Assembly: GCA_044375555.1 (NCBI GenBank)
Contig: JBILML010000006.1
Location: forward strand, 31,760-95,759
From: UBA967 sp044375555
GTDB taxonomy: Bacteria; Verrucomicrobiota; Verrucomicrobiia; Chthoniobacterales; Terrimicrobiaceae
Direction: 5' to 3'
DNA: 64,000 bases
Of the stretch, positions 63,090 to 64,000 are shown piece by piece. The notes under the pieces are model-generated. The model saw nothing but the letters and a program-made list of their open reading frames with translations, was not told the DNA's origin and did no database searches. The position numbers and the translations under genes are program-made. How positions within the stretch are numbered: position 1 is the first letter of the stretch; the number at the start of each line of letters is the position of its first letter.

Positions 63090-64000
63090 TCAGACCCGGC
63101 TCATCTCGAGCGAGTAGGCGTATGTCGCGGGTTGGTTGATGCGGTAAATCTCGTCTTCGATCGCCTGAATTCGAGCGCGCATGGCCTGCTCGTTATCGAT
63201 CTCCTTCAAGTAGGTCCGGGCGAGCAGCATGTAGTATTCCGTGCGCTCCGGGGGATCGTCCTTCTGTGAAAGCATTTTCGCAACGAAGGCATCCAGCCCC
63301 TTTTTCACAGCCTCCCTGTCCTTCAGATCCACGCCGACGATATCTTTGATTTCAACCCGGCGAAGCATCCGGATCGTGTTGCCGAGCGAGTGGTGCTCTT
63401 TGCAAAGTTTGCCGATCTCCTGCGCGAGGACATTCTGCGGGGTGGCTGGGTTTTCGGCCAGATTCACCCCTTTCTCGAAGGCGCTGTGGGAGTAGGTTCC
63501 GACTTCGGTTCCGTTGATTTTGAGCGTGTGGTTGCCGGCAGGCAGATTGTGAATTTGCAGCACTTGTTGGTTCAGGCGCTCGATGAAGGGAACGAGGTTC
63601 AATGCCTCCTTGGCCTCTTCGATGAGCGGGAAAGGCAGAGCCATTTCCTTGCTTGAGAATGTGAGTCCGGCCGGCGTCGTCACAAGATCAGCGACCTCTG
63701 TGTTCTTTTGTTCCAAAACCACATTGGCCTTCGCATCCATTGAGATCCGCCAGACATCCTGCTCGGCGTTTGTTTGATCCAAAAACAAATAGGCCATCAC
63801 CAGATGTCCAATCGGGCCGGGATGAACGCGGTCTTTGCCGACCAAGGTGAAAGACGCATCCGCTTGCTGGCGAGTCCGGTTGATCTCATTCATCGGATGC
63901 CAGAAATCGACAACCGGGATATTCCGGGCTTCTCCGAATTCCAAGACAAAGTCCCTGCACTTGCCCAAGGCCGCATTCGCACCGCGCATGCTTTCGTCCC
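63090..64000 (-). CDS. SGNH/GDSL-family hydrolase, second copy (N-terminus outside window)
   Basis: The open frame runs into the right window edge and corresponds to the last 303 residues or so of the copy at 54352-55674. Sequence is over 90% identical at protein level by eye and similarly close in DNA, with homology stopping near both stop codons. The visible part includes the Asp/His block DRVHPGPIGH; the Ser nucleophile block lies beyond the edge. A recent duplication within the same catabolic locus is implied. It is 110 bp upstream of the DUF1961 gene on the same strand. Confidence 0.85.
   Translation of the reverse strand, partial: DESMRGANAALGKCRDFVLEFGEARNIPVVDFWHPMNEINRTRQQADASFTLVGKDRVHPGPIGHLVMAYLFLDQTNAEQDVWRISMDAKANVVLEQKNTEVADLVTTPAGLTFSSKEMALPFPLIEEAKEALNLVPFIERLNQQVLQIHNLPAGNHTLKINGTEVGTYSHSAFEKGVNLAENPATPQNVLAQEIGKLCKEHHSLGNTIRMLRRVEIKDIVGVDLKDREAVKKGLDAFVAKMLSQKDDPPERTEYYMLLARTYLKEIDNEQAMRARIQAIEDEIYRINQPATYAYSLEMSRV

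Overview
The window reads as a chromosomal segment of a moderately GC-rich, Gram-negative heterotroph. A member of the Verrucomicrobiota is my best inference. It fits the fused SecDF beside YajC, many carbohydrate-active genes with no SusC/SusD pair, acidic orphan proteins, and the absence of any proteobacterial operon order. No rRNA, tRNA, CRISPR array or transposase gene was seen, so the taxonomy rests on gene content only.

Region 1 (1-18.4 kb) is mostly housekeeping. It holds a pyruvate dehydrogenase operon (E1 alpha, E1 beta, E2 cut by the window edge), a glutamine amidotransferase-like protein, rplI and dnaB separated by a clear terminator, aroK, gluQ, a GNAT-type acyltransferase, and an operon of an NtrC-type regulator, a GT-C membrane glycosyltransferase and rlmN. 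A very small kinase-like protein overlapping a PP2C phosphatase comes next, then yajC-secDF with a possible attenuator between them.

Region 2 (18.4-24.1 kb) is an accessory island. A secreted protein with a His/Cys pair resembling caspase-fold peptidases stands at its edge. A minus-strand operon yhcG - half hsdS - leader ORF - rhuM - dinD follows. The operon is bracketed by a roughly 200-bp composite palindromic repeat in opposite orientations (19194-19394 and 23879-24072). Inside it, rhuM is framed by 49-bp direct repeats (48/49 identical) that both begin at an ATG. These are restriction-associated genes without hsdM or hsdR. The island lies directly 3' of an isolated nuoE-nuoF pair.

Region 3 (24.1-36.8 kb) carries nuoEF, an MFS transporter, a HAD phosphatase overlapping a small membrane protein, a two-helix channel-like protein, a three-gene signalling operon (histidine kinase, NarL-type regulator, CheB-CheR-PAS fusion) and a cyclopropane fatty acid synthase.

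Region 4 (36.8-45.6 kb) is a tight five-gene exopolysaccharide operon: BcsB-like, DUF2334-like, NfrA-like TPR/outer-membrane protein, NfrB-like glycosyltransferase with C-terminal MshEN-like modules, and wecB. NfrA, NfrB and WecB are the parts that make the N-acetylmannosamine-containing phage N4 receptor glycan in E. coli, so this looks like a related c-di-GMP-controlled glycan secretion system with added periplasmic parts.

Region 5 (45.7-64 kb) has a hipBA toxin-antitoxin pair and then a polysaccharide/sugar catabolic locus: GH36 alpha-galactosidase, phytanoyl-CoA-type dioxygenase, two AraC regulators, L-rhamnose mutarotase, GH29 fucosidase, two near-identical SGNH hydrolases, a GH43-like beta-propeller protein, a lipoprotein heparinase II/III-type lyase, a DUF2264 protein and a DUF1961 (YesU-like) protein. 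A 168-bp fragment of a second DUF2264 gene sits directly after the GH43-like stop codon, which shows that the locus has been reshuffled. Together the set suggests use of an acidic, acylated, deoxysugar-containing glycan.
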